DNA from: Plesiocystis pacifica SIR-1
Lineage (GTDB): Bacteria > Myxococcota_A > Polyangia > Nannocystales > Nannocystaceae
Reading direction: 5' to 3'
Length of the DNA: 64,000 nucleotides
Assembly: GCF_000170895.1 (NCBI RefSeq)
Contig: NZ_ABCS01000029.1
Coordinates: forward strand, 33,468 to 97,467
The notes under the pieces are model-generated. The model made no database searches, had not been told where the DNA came from, and worked only from the letters and a program-made list of their open reading frames with translations. Made by a program: the position numbers and the translations under genes. Shown in pieces: positions 30,428 through 39,702 of this stretch. Positions within the stretch are counted from its first letter, which is position 1, and each line of letters opens with the position of its first letter.

Positions 30428-33364
30428 TCACTCGAGCCACGCCACGGTGACCGCGTTGGAGCCCTCCTGGACCAGGCCAGCGCGCACTTTCTTGACGTTC
30501 GGGTGCTCCCGCAGGCGCTCGCGGACGGCCTTGCGCAGGGCTCCGCCGCCGTGACCGTGGCGGATGAGGATCACGTCCTGATCTCGGGCGAGGGCCTCGG
30601 CGACGTAGTCCGCGACCCGCTCTCGGGCGTCCTCGAAGCGCTCGCCCCGGACGTCGAAGACGTTGTCGACGGAGGTCTTGACGGGCTGGGCGTCGTCGCC
30701 GAAGTGCCGCGCCGCCTGGGCGCTGACCGAGGCCCGGAAGTCGAACACCGGGGCCGGGGCGCTGGCCCGGATCTTGAGCTTGCGCTTGGGCAGCTCGACG
30801 ACCGGCGCCAGGTCCTTGGGCTTGACCGTGGTCCGCATCAAGGGCAGCTGCACGGTGACCTTGCGCGGCGGGTTGCCCGACAACGCGACGATCTCTCCGA
30901 CCTGCTTCATCGAGCGCACCCGGACCTTGTCACCGACGGCCAGCTCGCGCGCGTCGACGTGGTCCTCGGCGCGGCGGTCGGACTCGGCCTCGGCCTCGTC
31001 GGCGGCGCGGTGACGGGCGAGCTCGGCCCGCGCGTCCGAGCTGAGCTCCCCTCGGGTCGGGAGCTCCTCGACGCGCTCGGGGGCGGCCCGGCGCAGGGCC
31101 TTGCGGCGGCGCTTGAGCTCGCGCTCGAGGTCGCGCAGCTCGTCCGCGGCGGCGGCGTAGGCCACGGCCTTGCGGCTGCGCACGCCCTCGAGCACGCGCC
31201 GCTCCCGGACCCGGACCTCGCGGTCGCGCTGCTTGAGGCGCAGCAGGTCTCGCTCGACGCGCTGGCGCGTGCGGGCCAGCGCCGCGCGCTCGGCCTCGAT
31301 GTCGCGGAGCAGCTCGTCGACGCGGCGGCCCTCGTCGCCGAGCAGGTCCTCGGCCCGGCGCAGCACCACCTCGGGCACGCCCAGGCGCCGAGCGACCGCG
31401 ATCGCGCTCGAGCTCCCGGGCACGCCGAGGCTCAGCCGGAAGGTCGGGCGCATGCGCTGCAGATCGAAGCCCACGGCCGCGTTGTGAAAGCGCGGATCCT
31501 GGGACGCGAGCAGCTTGAGGCGGTCGTAGTGGGTGGTGACCACCAAGGTCGCCTCGGCGTCGACGAGCTCGGTGAGGATCGACTCGGCCAGCGCGGCGCC
31601 CTGCTCCGGGTCCGTGCCCACGGCGACCTCGTCGAGCAGCACCAGGGTCCCGCGGCCGTCGGCCCGGGCCTGACGCAGGGCCTCCTGGACGTGGCGGATG
31701 TGCGCCGAGAAGGTCGAGAGGTTGGCGATGATCGACTGGTCGTCGCCGACGTCGGTGACGATCGCCCGAAACACCGGCACCCGGGCCCGACCGCGGCACG
31801 GCACGCGCAGGCCGGCCGCGGCCATGAGCGCGCACAGGCCCAGGGTCTTGAGCGCGACGGTCTTGCCGCCCGCGTTGGGGCCGCTGATGATCAGGCCCTC
31901 GCCGCGGGCGATGACCAGGTCGTTGGGCACGACCTCGACGCCGTCGAAGAGCATCAGCGGGTGACGGGCCGCCCGCAGCTCGACGGCGTCGCCGAGCTCG
32001 GGGCGGACCCCGTCGAAGCGCTGGCTCAGGGCCAGGCGGGCGGCGACGAGATCGAGGGCGAAGCAGCTGGCCTGCATGGCCGCGAGGGCGTCGGCGTGCT
32101 CGGCCACCTTGGCGCTGAGCTCCCGCAGCACCCGGCGCTCCTCCTCGGCGGCGTCGAGCTCCGCCTCGCGCAGGGCGTTGTTGTCCTCGACGAGGGGGGC
32201 CGGCTCGACAAAGAAGGTATGACCGCTTCCAGACGAGCCGTGAATGATCGCCCCGCTGCGCCGAATCTTGCCCAGGGCGTCGCTGCGCACGGGGAACACC
32301 ACGCGGCCGTCTCGCTCGGTCCAATAGCCGTCGCGCAGACACTCGGCGAAGTGCGGATCTCTCAGGGCGCGCTCGGCCTTGGCCAACAAGCGTTGCTTGC
32401 ACGCGCGAACCTGCTTGCGCGCCTCGGCGAGGGCCGGGCTGGCCTTGCCGGAGATCCGCGGCTCGCCGTCGCCGGACTTGGGCCGCCGCTCGATCGCCCG
32501 GTCGAGCAGGCCCGCGAGCTCGGGCAGCGGCGCGACGCCAACTCGACCGCGCTGCTCCCCATCGCTGGGCTCGCTCGCGTCGCTGACCTCACCCGGCTCG
32601 TCGTCCGACGCGGGCGCCCGTGTGTCGCGCAAGTTGAGCAGAGCGCGCAGGGCCTCCAGGCCCCGCCGCTGCCGAGCGTTCAGGCCCTCCCCCGCCGCGA
32701 CTTCGGTGGCCTCCTCGACCGCCGCGCAGATCCGGGCGACGGCCAGGCACAGCTGCGTCACGCCGATGAGCTCGACCACCGTCAACGCGGCGCCGGTGCG
32801 CGCGATGGCCAGGCTCTCGTCGAGGTCCTCGAGCTCGCGCAGGGCCCCTCGAACGCCGCCCCGGGTCCCGAGCGCCTCGTCAACCCCTGATGACGACGCC
32901 ACGTCTTCGGGCTCCTGGCTGTCGCCCTCGTCGAAGCGCCACACGACGTCGAGGCCGTCGAGCTCGTCGTGCCGCCGCGAGGCCGCGCGCTCGTTCGCCT
33001 CGGGGAAGATCGACGGCCGCCGGGCCAGGGCCGCGATCACCCCTGCGCTGCGCTCCTCGTCTTCGTCCTCGCGCTCCGCGTTCGCCGCGAGGCTCAGCTG
33101 CATCGCCTCGATCTCGTCAAATACGCGCTGGCGTACGGCGTCGACGTGCAGCTCCGCGGCGAGGAAGCGTTGCAGGCGGGGCCAGCCCAGGTGGCGCAGA
33201 GCGTCTCCCCGACCCTCGGCGAGGTGGCTGGCGAGGTCCCTGGGGCCCTGCCCCGACGCCACCGCGCGATCGCGCTGAACGGTTGACTGGGACGTCTCAC
33301 GCTCGCGCGAGCGGGTCCTGGCTCGCCGGTTTTTCCGGCGTCGAGGATGCGCTGGCCGTTCCAT
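30428..33364 (-). CDS. mutS2: MutS2-type ATPase/endonuclease with C-terminal Smr domain
   Basis: 978 aa from ATG 33364, longer than the usual 780-800; in-frame starts at 33412 and 33430 are possible. Residues 1-30 are very Arg-rich. The ATPase core is intact: Walker A SGPNAGGKTVALKT, Walker B TLVLLDEVAVGTDP and the dimer motif VGDDQSIIANLSTF. A long coiled coil follows (about 700-800), then an Smr nuclease domain (FDVRGERFEDARERV; VILIRHGHGGGALRKAV). MutS2 lacks mismatch-recognition domain I. It resolves branched DNA and, in some species, rescues collided ribosomes. An acidic insert (about 240-270) accounts for part of the extra length. The start is divergent from the Mrp operon. Confidence 0.9.
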   Translation of the reverse strand: MERPAHPRRRKNRRARTRSRERETSQSTVQRDRAVASGQGPRDLASHLAEGRGDALRHLGWPRLQRFLAAELHVDAVRQRVFDEIEAMQLSLAANAEREDEDEERSAGVIAALARRPSIFPEANERAASRRHDELDGLDVVWRFDEGDSQEPEDVASSSGVDEALGTRGGVRGALRELEDLDESLAIARTGAALTVVELIGVTQLCLAVARICAAVEEATEVAAGEGLNARQRRGLEALRALLNLRDTRAPASDDEPGEVSDASEPSDGEQRGRVGVAPLPELAGLLDRAIERRPKSGDGEPRISGKASPALAEARKQVRACKQRLLAKAERALRDPHFAECLRDGYWTERDGRVVFPVRSDALGKIRRSGAIIHGSSGSGHTFFVEPAPLVEDNNALREAELDAAEEERRVLRELSAKVAEHADALAAMQASCFALDLVAARLALSQRFDGVRPELGDAVELRAARHPLMLFDGVEVVPNDLVIARGEGLIISGPNAGGKTVALKTLGLCALMAAAGLRVPCRGRARVPVFRAIVTDVGDDQSIIANLSTFSAHIRHVQEALRQARADGRGTLVLLDEVAVGTDPEQGAALAESILTELVDAEATLVVTTHYDRLKLLASQDPRFHNAAVGFDLQRMRPTFRLSLGVPGSSSAIAVARRLGVPEVVLRRAEDLLGDEGRRVDELLRDIEAERAALARTRQRVERDLLRLKQRDREVRVRERRVLEGVRSRKAVAYAAAADELRDLERELKRRRKALRRAAPERVEELPTRGELSSDARAELARHRAADEAEAESDRRAEDHVDARELAVGDKVRVRSMKQVGEIVALSGNPPRKVTVQLPLMRTTVKPKDLAPVVELPKRKLKIRASAPAPVFDFRASVSAQAARHFGDDAQPVKTSVDNVFDVRGERFEDARERVADYVAEALARDQDVILIRHGHGGGALRKAVRERLREHPNVKKVRAGLVQEGSNAVTVAWLE

Positions 33365-33478
33365 GGCGGACTCAATCTTCCCTGGCGATCGGGATGCCAG
33401 CGGGCGTACCATGCTTCGCGCCTGGGTCAAGCGCCCCAGGTCGGAAGGCGGCTGGGCGCCGCTGCCGAGGAGCGAGCC

Positions 33479-33967
33479 TTGAAGAACGCCTTCTTCCTCT
33501 TTGTGTCGCTGTTTGCCTTCTACGTGGTGTTATCCGGGCAAATTAGCAGTATGTACCTCATGAGCGCTGGCGCCGTCAGCTGCCTGGCGATCACGGCCCT
33601 GTGCGTGCGGCTGGGCATCGCGGACGACGAAGGCATGCCCGTGGAGTACTGGCCGCGGACCGCGGTCTACATCCCGTGGCTCCTGTGGCAGGTCCTGCTC
33701 GCCAACATCGACGTGCTCAAGCGGGTGTGGAAGCCGGGCAAGCTCGACATCCAGCCGCACATGATCGAGGTGCCGCACGAGCTGCGCACACCCTACGGCC
33801 TGGCCACCTACATGAACTCCATCACCCTGACACCGGGCACGGTCACCGTGGACGTGGGCGAGGGCACCTTGTTGATCCACGCGTTGACCAAGGGCGCCGC
33901 GGACGATCTCCTCGAGGGTGAGATGCACCGCCGCGTCCAACGAGTCGAGGGAGGCCCCGACAAGTGA
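33479..33967 (+). CDS. mrpE: Mrp-type cation/proton antiporter subunit E
   Basis: 162 aa from a TTG at 33479 with an AGGAG-type site about 7 nt upstream; the in-frame ATG at 33347 would overlap mutS2. Two N-terminal membrane helices (AFFLFVSLFAFYVVLSGQIS; YIPWLLWQVLLANIDVLKRV) and a soluble end (NSITLTPGTVTVDVGEGTLL) are the MnhE/MrpE signature. First gene of a ten-gene operon; its TGA overlaps the next GTG. MrpE is needed for assembly or activity of the complex rather than for proton transfer itself. Confidence 0.9.
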   Translation: MKNAFFLFVSLFAFYVVLSGQISSMYLMSAGAVSCLAITALCVRLGIADDEGMPVEYWPRTAVYIPWLLWQVLLANIDVLKRVWKPGKLDIQPHMIEVPHELRTPYGLATYMNSITLTPGTVTVDVGEGTLLIHALTKGAADDLLEGEMHRRVQRVEGGPDK

Positions 33968-34317
33968 ATCTCCTCAGCACCACGCTGCTGCTCGCGGGCG
34001 GCGGCGGCCATGCCGAACACCACTACACCGGGCCCAACCCCGGCTCCTACGTCATCTTCGCCACCTGCGTCGTCCTGTTGATCGGGGCGATGCTCCTGCT
34101 GATCCGCGCCCTCAAGGGCCCGACGGTCTTCGATCGCATCCTGGCGGTCAACGCCATGGGCACCAAGACCGTCGTGCTCGTGGCCTGCATCGCCTTCCTC
34201 GACCTCGACAAGAGCAGCCCGGGCTTCTTCCTGGACACCTCCATCGTCTACGCCCTGGTCAACTTCGTCGCGACCGTCGCCATCCTCAAGTACATCCAGT
34301 ACGGGAGGCTGAGCTGA
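33964..34317 (+). CDS. mrpF: Mrp-type antiporter subunit F
   Basis: 117 aa from a GTG overlapping the mrpE stop. Three membrane helices; the middle holds the family motif (IRALKGPTVFDRILAVNAMG), followed by TKTVVLVACIAFLDLDKSSP. Longer than bacterial MrpF (about 90 aa) because of an N-terminal His/Gly-rich extension (GGGGHAEHHYTGP). It is an inner-membrane subunit of the Mrp complex. Confidence 0.88.
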   Translation: MNLLSTTLLLAGGGGHAEHHYTGPNPGSYVIFATCVVLLIGAMLLLIRALKGPTVFDRILAVNAMGTKTVVLVACIAFLDLDKSSPGFFLDTSIVYALVNFVATVAILKYIQYGRLS

Positions 34318-34922
34318 TGGGCGCGCTGCAGATCGTCGGCTCCTTCTTCCTGCTGGTCGGCTGCGTGTTCGCGCTGACCGGCTCCGTCGGCGTGCTCCGC
34401 ATGCCGGACTTCTACTCGCGCCTGCACCCGGCCGGGAAGTCCGACACCCTCGCCCAGGGCCTGATCCTGCTCGGCTTGGGCTTCTTCGCCGGGCAGCAGG
34501 CCCTGGACCTGTTCAGCCACGGCGACGGCGCCCACGACCCCACGGCGCAGCTCATCGGCCTGGCCAACATCGTGCTCAAGCTGGTGTTGCTGACCTTGCT
34601 GTTGTTCTTGACCGCGCCCACCGCCACCCACGCCATCTCCAAGGCGGCCCGCCTGGACCGCTACACCAACATCCCCATCGACGGAGACGAGGGCGCGCCG
34701 GACCCCGGCAGCTCGACCGTCGCCGAGATCGTCGTGCCTGGCGACGTCGGCCCGCTCCAAGAGGCCACTGGCCAGATCTTCAACGTCGACGACGACGCGC
34801 CGGCGGCCGAGGCGGACGCCGAGTCCGGGTCGGCAGACGCAGACGCAGACGCGGACGCGGCAGCCGAGGCCGAAGGCTCGGACGACCCGGCGGACGCCGA
34901 GGACAAAGAGGACCCGCAATGA
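34317..34922 (+). CDS. mrpG: Mrp-type antiporter subunit G with acidic C-terminal tail
   Basis: 201 aa. The first ~110 residues are MrpG (FALTGSVGVLRMPDFYSRLH; LTAPTATHAISKAARLD) with three helices. The tail of about 80 residues is unusual: highly acidic and ending in ADADADADAAAEAEGSDD, encoded by a GC-rich tandem tract. The ATG overlaps the mrpF stop. The tail would be soluble; it could bind cations or partners. Confidence 0.87.
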   Translation: MGALQIVGSFFLLVGCVFALTGSVGVLRMPDFYSRLHPAGKSDTLAQGLILLGLGFFAGQQALDLFSHGDGAHDPTAQLIGLANIVLKLVLLTLLLFLTAPTATHAISKAARLDRYTNIPIDGDEGAPDPGSSTVAEIVVPGDVGPLQEATGQIFNVDDDAPAAEADAESGSADADADADAAAEAEGSDDPADAEDKEDPQ

Positions 34923-35608
34923 ACCCCGTGCTCGTCGTCGACATCATCTTGTTGCTGCTGGTCGCGGCCACGGCCGTCGCCGTGATCCAGGTCCGCAGCC
35001 TGTTCTCGGCCACCATCCTCGCCGGCGTCTACAGCCTGTTGATGGCCCTGGTGTGGACCAACATGCACGCCCTCGACGTCGCCTTCACCGAGGCGGCCGT
35101 GGGCGCGGGCATCTCGACCATCTTGCTGCTCGGCGCCCTGGTCCGGACCAAGCGCTTCGCCAAGCCCGAGAAGCCCGTCCACGTCCCGGCCCTGCTGATC
35201 TGCATGCTGACCGGCGCCATGCTCATCTACGGCACCCTCGACATGCCGGAGTTTGGCGACCCGGACGCGCCCATCCACACCAACCGGGTGCCCAAGCTGC
35301 TGCACCAAAACGTGGGCAAGCACCCGACGGCGGCCAAGCGCAACGACCCTCCGCCCGAGCACCCCGAGCACCACCCCGACGACGACTTCAACGGCCACGT
35401 GCCGAACACCGTGACCAGCCTGCTCGCGGCCTACCGCGGCTACGACACGATGTTCGAGACCACGGTCATCTTCGTCGCGGGCCTGTCGATGCTCATCCTC
35501 CTGCGTCGCTTCCGCGAGTGGGACCCGAAGGTCCACAAGTCCACGCCGGAGCACCGCGACCCCGACGCGGATCCGGGCACGGAGACGGGCACGGGGGGCC
35601 AGGCCTGA
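34919..35608 (+). CDS. Mrp/Mbh-type subunit, MbhD/MbhE-like (DUF4040)
   Basis: 229 aa. Helices 1-3 with FTEAAVGAGISTILLLGALV match the DUF4040/MbhD unit that in canonical MrpA forms the C-terminal end. A fourth hydrophobic stretch (LICMLTGAMLIYGTLDMPEF) is MbhE-like. Between helices is a His/Pro-rich loop (PPPEHPEHHPDDDFNGH) that could bind metal. In this operon the piece is separate from any NuoL-like domain, so MrpA appears split. It overlaps mrpG and the next gene by 4 bp. Confidence 0.82.
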   Translation: MNPVLVVDIILLLLVAATAVAVIQVRSLFSATILAGVYSLLMALVWTNMHALDVAFTEAAVGAGISTILLLGALVRTKRFAKPEKPVHVPALLICMLTGAMLIYGTLDMPEFGDPDAPIHTNRVPKLLHQNVGKHPTAAKRNDPPPEHPEHHPDDDFNGHVPNTVTSLLAAYRGYDTMFETTVIFVAGLSMLILLRRFREWDPKVHKSTPEHRDPDADPGTETGTGGQA

Positions 35609-36165
35609 TGAGCACCAAGCAGCCTGACAAGGCCGGGGCGCCGCTCCAGCCGGCGGCCACCCGGCCGGCCTCCATCCCCCAGCCGCGCGGCGCCCAGCCC
35701 CCGGCCCCGGCCTCGCAGATGAGCCAGCAGACCCTGCTGCGCGTCGTCGCCAAGATGGCCATCCCCTTCATCCTGGTGTTCGGGGTCTACGTCATCCTGC
35801 ACGGCGAGCTCGGCCCCGGCGGCGGCTTCCAGGGCGGCGTCATCCTGGCCGCCGGCTTCATCCTCTACGGCCTGGTGTTCGGCTCCGACGAGCTGCGCAA
35901 GCGCATCCCGCCCAAGATCATCGACTCGTGCATGGCCCTGGGCGCCCTGCTCTACGCCTGCGTCGGCCTGGTCAGCATGCTGCGCGGCGGCACCTTCCTC
36001 GACTACGGCATCCTGACCAACGGGACGGCCTCGGGCAACGAGGCCCTGGGCATGAGCCTCGTCGAGTACGGCGTGGGCCTGACCGTGTGCTCGGTGATGA
36101 TCACCATCTACATTCAGATCAGCGAGCGGCGCGCGACGGTGCGTCTCGAAGAAAGGGGGCTCTAG
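35608..36165 (+). CDS. mrpB: Mrp-type antiporter subunit B
   Basis: 185 aa. After a Pro-rich N-terminal extension (about 35 residues) comes the MnhB/MrpB core: AIPFILVFGVYVILHGELGP, GGGFQGGVILAAGFILYGLV and EYGVGLTVCSVMITIYIQIS, with four helices. The GPGGGFQGG motif is diagnostic. Starts with a 4-bp overlap and is directly followed by mrpC. Confidence 0.92.
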   Translation: MSTKQPDKAGAPLQPAATRPASIPQPRGAQPPAPASQMSQQTLLRVVAKMAIPFILVFGVYVILHGELGPGGGFQGGVILAAGFILYGLVFGSDELRKRIPPKIIDSCMALGALLYACVGLVSMLRGGTFLDYGILTNGTASGNEALGMSLVEYGVGLTVCSVMITIYIQISERRATVRLEERGL

Positions 36166-36555
36166 GTGTCCCTGGGTCACTTCAACTACTGGCTGGCGAT
36201 CGCGATCATCATGATCGGCTTTTACGGAGTCATCGCCCGCAAGAACCTGCTCAAGCAGGCCATCGCCCTGGGCCTGTTCCAGACCGGCGTGTTCCTGTTC
36301 TACGTGTCCATGGGCGTCGTCCGCACCGACGAGGGCGAGCCCGGCATGGCGCCGATCTGGACCGACGCGGCCAAGACCGGCCCCTTCGACAACCCCCTGC
36401 CCCACGTGCTCATGCTGACGGCCATCGTCGTGTCGGTCAGCACCCTGGCCGTGGCCGTGGCCATCATCGTCAACATCAAGCGCCGCTACGGGACCATCGA
36501 GGAGGACGAGATCCTCGAGATGGACCAGCGGGACCGCGCGCAGATCGGGAGCTGA
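36166..36555 (+). CDS. mrpC: Mrp-type antiporter subunit C (NuoK-like)
   Basis: 129 aa from a GTG that follows the mrpB stop without a gap. Three helices (YWLAIAIIMIGFYGVIARKN; ALGLFQTGVFLFYVSMGVV; LMLTAIVVSVSTLAVAVAII) give the NuoK/MrpC fold. The C-terminus is acidic (EEDEILEMDQRDRAQ). In Mrp it sits next to the proton-conducting subunits. Confidence 0.9.
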   Translation: MSLGHFNYWLAIAIIMIGFYGVIARKNLLKQAIALGLFQTGVFLFYVSMGVVRTDEGEPGMAPIWTDAAKTGPFDNPLPHVLMLTAIVVSVSTLAVAVAIIVNIKRRYGTIEEDEILEMDQRDRAQIGS

Positions 36556-36562
36556 GCTGGAC

Positions 36563-38101
36563 ATGGATTGGTTCCCCGAGTTCTTCCGGCCGCACCTCCC
36601 GGTCCTGGTCGTCATCCTGCCGCTCTTTGGTGGCTTGCTCGCGCCCTTCACCGCGCTGATCCGCCGCGGCGGCGGCATCTTCGCGTGGCTGTGGACCGCG
36701 CTGATCACCGCCGCGGTGTTCGTGTGCGCCACCGTGCTCCTCTACGACGTGCACACGGGCGGCGAGGCCATCACCTACCGCCTGGGCTCGTGGCCCGAGC
36801 AGTACGGCATCGGCTACACCGTCGACTCGCTCAACGCCTACGTCATCTTCGTCGTCGCGCTGATCGCCTTTTTGGCCACGATCTACGCCAAGGACAGCGT
36901 CATCGACGAGATCGTCATCGACCGCCACCACCTCTTCTATACGGTGTGGATGCTGGCCATCGCCGGCCTGTTGGGCATCACGGTCACCGGCGACACCTTC
37001 AACATCTACGTCCTGCTCGAGATCAGCTCGCTGACGGTCTACACGCTCATCGCCATGGGCGGCGAGCGAGACCGGCGAGCCCTCGTCGCCAGCCTCAAGT
37101 ACCTGGTCCTCGGCAGCATCGGCGCGACCTTCATCCTGCTCGGCATCGGCTACCTGCTGATGCTCACCGGCACGCTGAACATGGCCGACATGCACGCCAA
37201 GCTCGTCGAGATGCACCAGGCCGGCGAGCTCGCGGGCAACAAGACGGTGATGGTCAGCTTCGCCTTCTTGATGGTCGGGCTGAGCCTCAAGATGGCGCTC
37301 TTCCCCCTGCACCTGTGGCTGCCCAACGCCTACACCTACGCGCCGTCCTCGGTCTCGGCCCTGGTCGCGTCGACGGCGACCAAGGTCGGCGTCTACATGA
37401 CCTTCCGCTTCGTGTTCACCATCTACGGCGGCGGGGTGTTCGACAGCGGGGAGGACCTGCACTTCCTGGCCCTGTGCGCCAGCGCCGGCATCGTCGTGTC
37501 GAGCTTCAGCGCCATCCGCCAGGTCAACGTCAAGCGCGTGCTCGCCTACTCGAGCGTGGGCCAGATCGCCTACATCGTGCTCGGCTTCAGCCTCGCCAAC
37601 CAAGACGGCGTGACCGCCTCGGTCATCCACATCTTCAACCACGCGGTCATCAAGGGCGGGATGTTCATGGCCATCGGCGCCGTCGCCCTGCGCATGGGCG
37701 GGACCTCCGTCGATGACATCAAGGGCATTGGCAAGCGCATGCCGCTGACCGCCGCGGCCTTCACCGTGGGCGGCTGCGGGCTCATCGGCGTGCCGCTGAC
37801 CGCAGGCTTCGTGTCCAAGTGGTACCTGGTCGTCGGCACCATGCAAGAGGGCTACTGGTACCTCGCCTTCGTGGTCTTGCTCGGCGGCGTGCTCGCGCTC
37901 ATCTACGTGTGGCGCCTGATCGAGATGATCTGGTTCCACGAACCGGTAGACCCGGACAAGGAGGTCGAAGAGGCCCCGCTGTCGATGCTGATCCCGATGT
38001 GGATCCTGATCGGCGCGAGCGTGTTCTTCGGCGTCAACGCCAGCTGGACCGCCGATAGCGCGGCCGCGGCTGCGCGCCTGCTGCTCGCGGGAGGCATGTG
38101 A
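36563..38101 (+). CDS. mrpD: Mrp-type antiporter subunit D, proton-conducting (NuoL/M/N-like), copy 1
   Basis: 512 aa, about 14 helices. Conserved ion-path features are visible: FNIYVLLEISSLTVYTLIAM with the key Glu, LKMALFPLHLWLPNAYTYAP with the Lys-Pro-His segment, and YSSVGQIAYIVLGFSLANQD. This copy is closest to MrpD. It translocates protons against sodium. The stop overlaps the next start. Confidence 0.9.
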   Translation: MDWFPEFFRPHLPVLVVILPLFGGLLAPFTALIRRGGGIFAWLWTALITAAVFVCATVLLYDVHTGGEAITYRLGSWPEQYGIGYTVDSLNAYVIFVVALIAFLATIYAKDSVIDEIVIDRHHLFYTVWMLAIAGLLGITVTGDTFNIYVLLEISSLTVYTLIAMGGERDRRALVASLKYLVLGSIGATFILLGIGYLLMLTGTLNMADMHAKLVEMHQAGELAGNKTVMVSFAFLMVGLSLKMALFPLHLWLPNAYTYAPSSVSALVASTATKVGVYMTFRFVFTIYGGGVFDSGEDLHFLALCASAGIVVSSFSAIRQVNVKRVLAYSSVGQIAYIVLGFSLANQDGVTASVIHIFNHAVIKGGMFMAIGAVALRMGGTSVDDIKGIGKRMPLTAAAFTVGGCGLIGVPLTAGFVSKWYLVVGTMQEGYWYLAFVVLLGGVLALIYVWRLIEMIWFHEPVDPDKEVEEAPLSMLIPMWILIGASVFFGVNASWTADSAAAAARLLLAGGM

Positions 38102-39702
38102 TGGACCTGCTGCTCACCACCGTGTTCGACCTGCTCGGCTCCCTGATGGCGGCCGGCCTGCCGACCTGGCAGCTCGACCTGAGCCCGACCGTGGCCGTCG
38201 CCGTGCCCCTGGTCGGCGCCTTCCTCATCGCCATGGCCGGCAAGTGGCCGAACCTGCGCGAGGCGACGACCCTGATCACGGCCGCCGCCTTGTTTTGGGT
38301 GGTCATCAACCTGACCAACTTCCTCCAGGCCACCCCCGAGGCCGAGCTCTTCGTCGACGTGGTCCCGGGCATGCCCCTGGCCTTCCACCTCGAGCCCCTG
38401 GGCATGATCTACGCGCTGATCGCCAGCTCGCTGTGGATCCTCAACTCGATCTACTCGATCGGCTACATGCGGGGGAACGACGAGAAGAACCAGACGCGCT
38501 TTTACGTCTGCTTCGCCCTGTCCATCGCCAGCGTCATGGGCATCGCCTTCTCGGCGAACATGTTCACGCTGTTCATCTTCTACGAGGCGCTGAGCCTGGC
38601 GACCTTCCCCCTGGTCACCCACAAGGGCACCAAGGAGGCCCTGCGCTCGGGCCGGACCTACCTGGGCATCCTCATGGGCACGAGCGTGTGCCTGATGCTC
38701 CCGGCGATGGTCGCCACCTACGTCTACTGCGGGACCCTGGACTTCACCCAGGGCGGAGTGTTCGCCCAGCCGCTGGCGGACGGCGTGCTGACCCCGGCGC
38801 TGTTCGGGATCATCTTCGCCATGTACATCTACGGCGTCGGCAAGGCGGCGCTGATGCCCTCGCACCGCTGGCTGCCCGCGGCCATGGTCGCGCCGACGCC
38901 CGTCTCGGCCCTGCTCCACGCCGTCGCCGTGGTCAAGGCCGGCGTGTTCTCGGTGCTCAAGATCTCGGTCTATATCATCGGGGTCGACCAGCTGCGGCTC
39001 TACGGCCAGGGCGGCTGGCTCGTCTACGTGGCCGGCGGCAGCATCGTCATCGCCAGCTTCATCGCCCTGTTCCAGGACAACCTCAAGCGGCGGCTGGCCT
39101 ACTCGACGATCTCGCAGCTGTCCTACATCACCCTCGGCGCCGCCCTGCTCTACCCGATCTCTGCGGCCGCCGGCGCGATGCACATCGCGGCCCACGCCTT
39201 CGGCAAGATCACCTTGTTCTTCGCGGCGGGCTCCATCTACACCGCCGCGCACAAGACCAAGATCAGCGAGCTCGACGGCATCGGGCGCAAGATGCCGTGG
39301 ACCATGGGCGCGTTCACCATCGGCACCCTGTCGATGATCGGCCTGCCGCCCACGGGCGGCTTCATCTCCAAGTGGTACCTGATGCGCGGGGCGTGGACGG
39401 CCGAGAGCAAGTTCGCCATCGCGGTGCTGTGCACCTCGACCCTGCTCAACGCGGCCTACTTCCTGCCCATCGTCTACCGGGCCTTCTTCAAGGCGCCGCC
39501 CGAACCCGAGCACCACGACGATCATGGTGACGGCCACGACGATCATGGTGACGGCCACGACGATCACCACGACCACGGGGAAGCGCCCTGGCCCATCGTC
39601 CTCGCCCTGACCTGCACGGCCGCGGCCACGGTGGTCCTGTTCTTCTACCCCAACCTCTTCGCTGGCTACGCCGACATGCTCGCGGAGGCGATGCCGAAAT
39701 GA
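38101..39702 (+). CDS. Mrp-type antiporter subunit, NuoL/M/N-like, copy 2, with His/Asp-rich loop
   Basis: 533 aa from ATG 38101; a GTG one codon earlier is possible. About 14 helices with LFIFYEALSLATFPLVTHKG, GKAALMPSHRWLPAAMVAP and YSTISQLSYITLGAALLYP, the ion-path motifs of the family. The last loop before the final helix is unusual: a run of His and Asp (DDHGDGHDDHGDGHDDHHDH, about residues 475-494) encoded by a 21-bp repeat at 39511-39577. It may bind a divalent metal. The role of a second D-like subunit is likely an additional proton or sodium channel. Confidence 0.85.
   Translation: MDLLLTTVFDLLGSLMAAGLPTWQLDLSPTVAVAVPLVGAFLIAMAGKWPNLREATTLITAAALFWVVINLTNFLQATPEAELFVDVVPGMPLAFHLEPLGMIYALIASSLWILNSIYSIGYMRGNDEKNQTRFYVCFALSIASVMGIAFSANMFTLFIFYEALSLATFPLVTHKGTKEALRSGRTYLGILMGTSVCLMLPAMVATYVYCGTLDFTQGGVFAQPLADGVLTPALFGIIFAMYIYGVGKAALMPSHRWLPAAMVAPTPVSALLHAVAVVKAGVFSVLKISVYIIGVDQLRLYGQGGWLVYVAGGSIVIASFIALFQDNLKRRLAYSTISQLSYITLGAALLYPISAAAGAMHIAAHAFGKITLFFAAGSIYTAAHKTKISELDGIGRKMPWTMGAFTIGTLSMIGLPPTGGFISKWYLMRGAWTAESKFAIAVLCTSTLLNAAYFLPIVYRAFFKAPPEPEHHDDHGDGHDDHGDGHDDHHDHGEAPWPIVLALTCTAAATVVLFFYPNLFAGYADMLAEAMPK

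Noticed and set aside
33347..33478. Longer mrpE start at ATG 33347
   Set aside because: It would add 44 residues antisense to the mutS2 start; the TTG at 33479 has a ribosome site and fits the family length.
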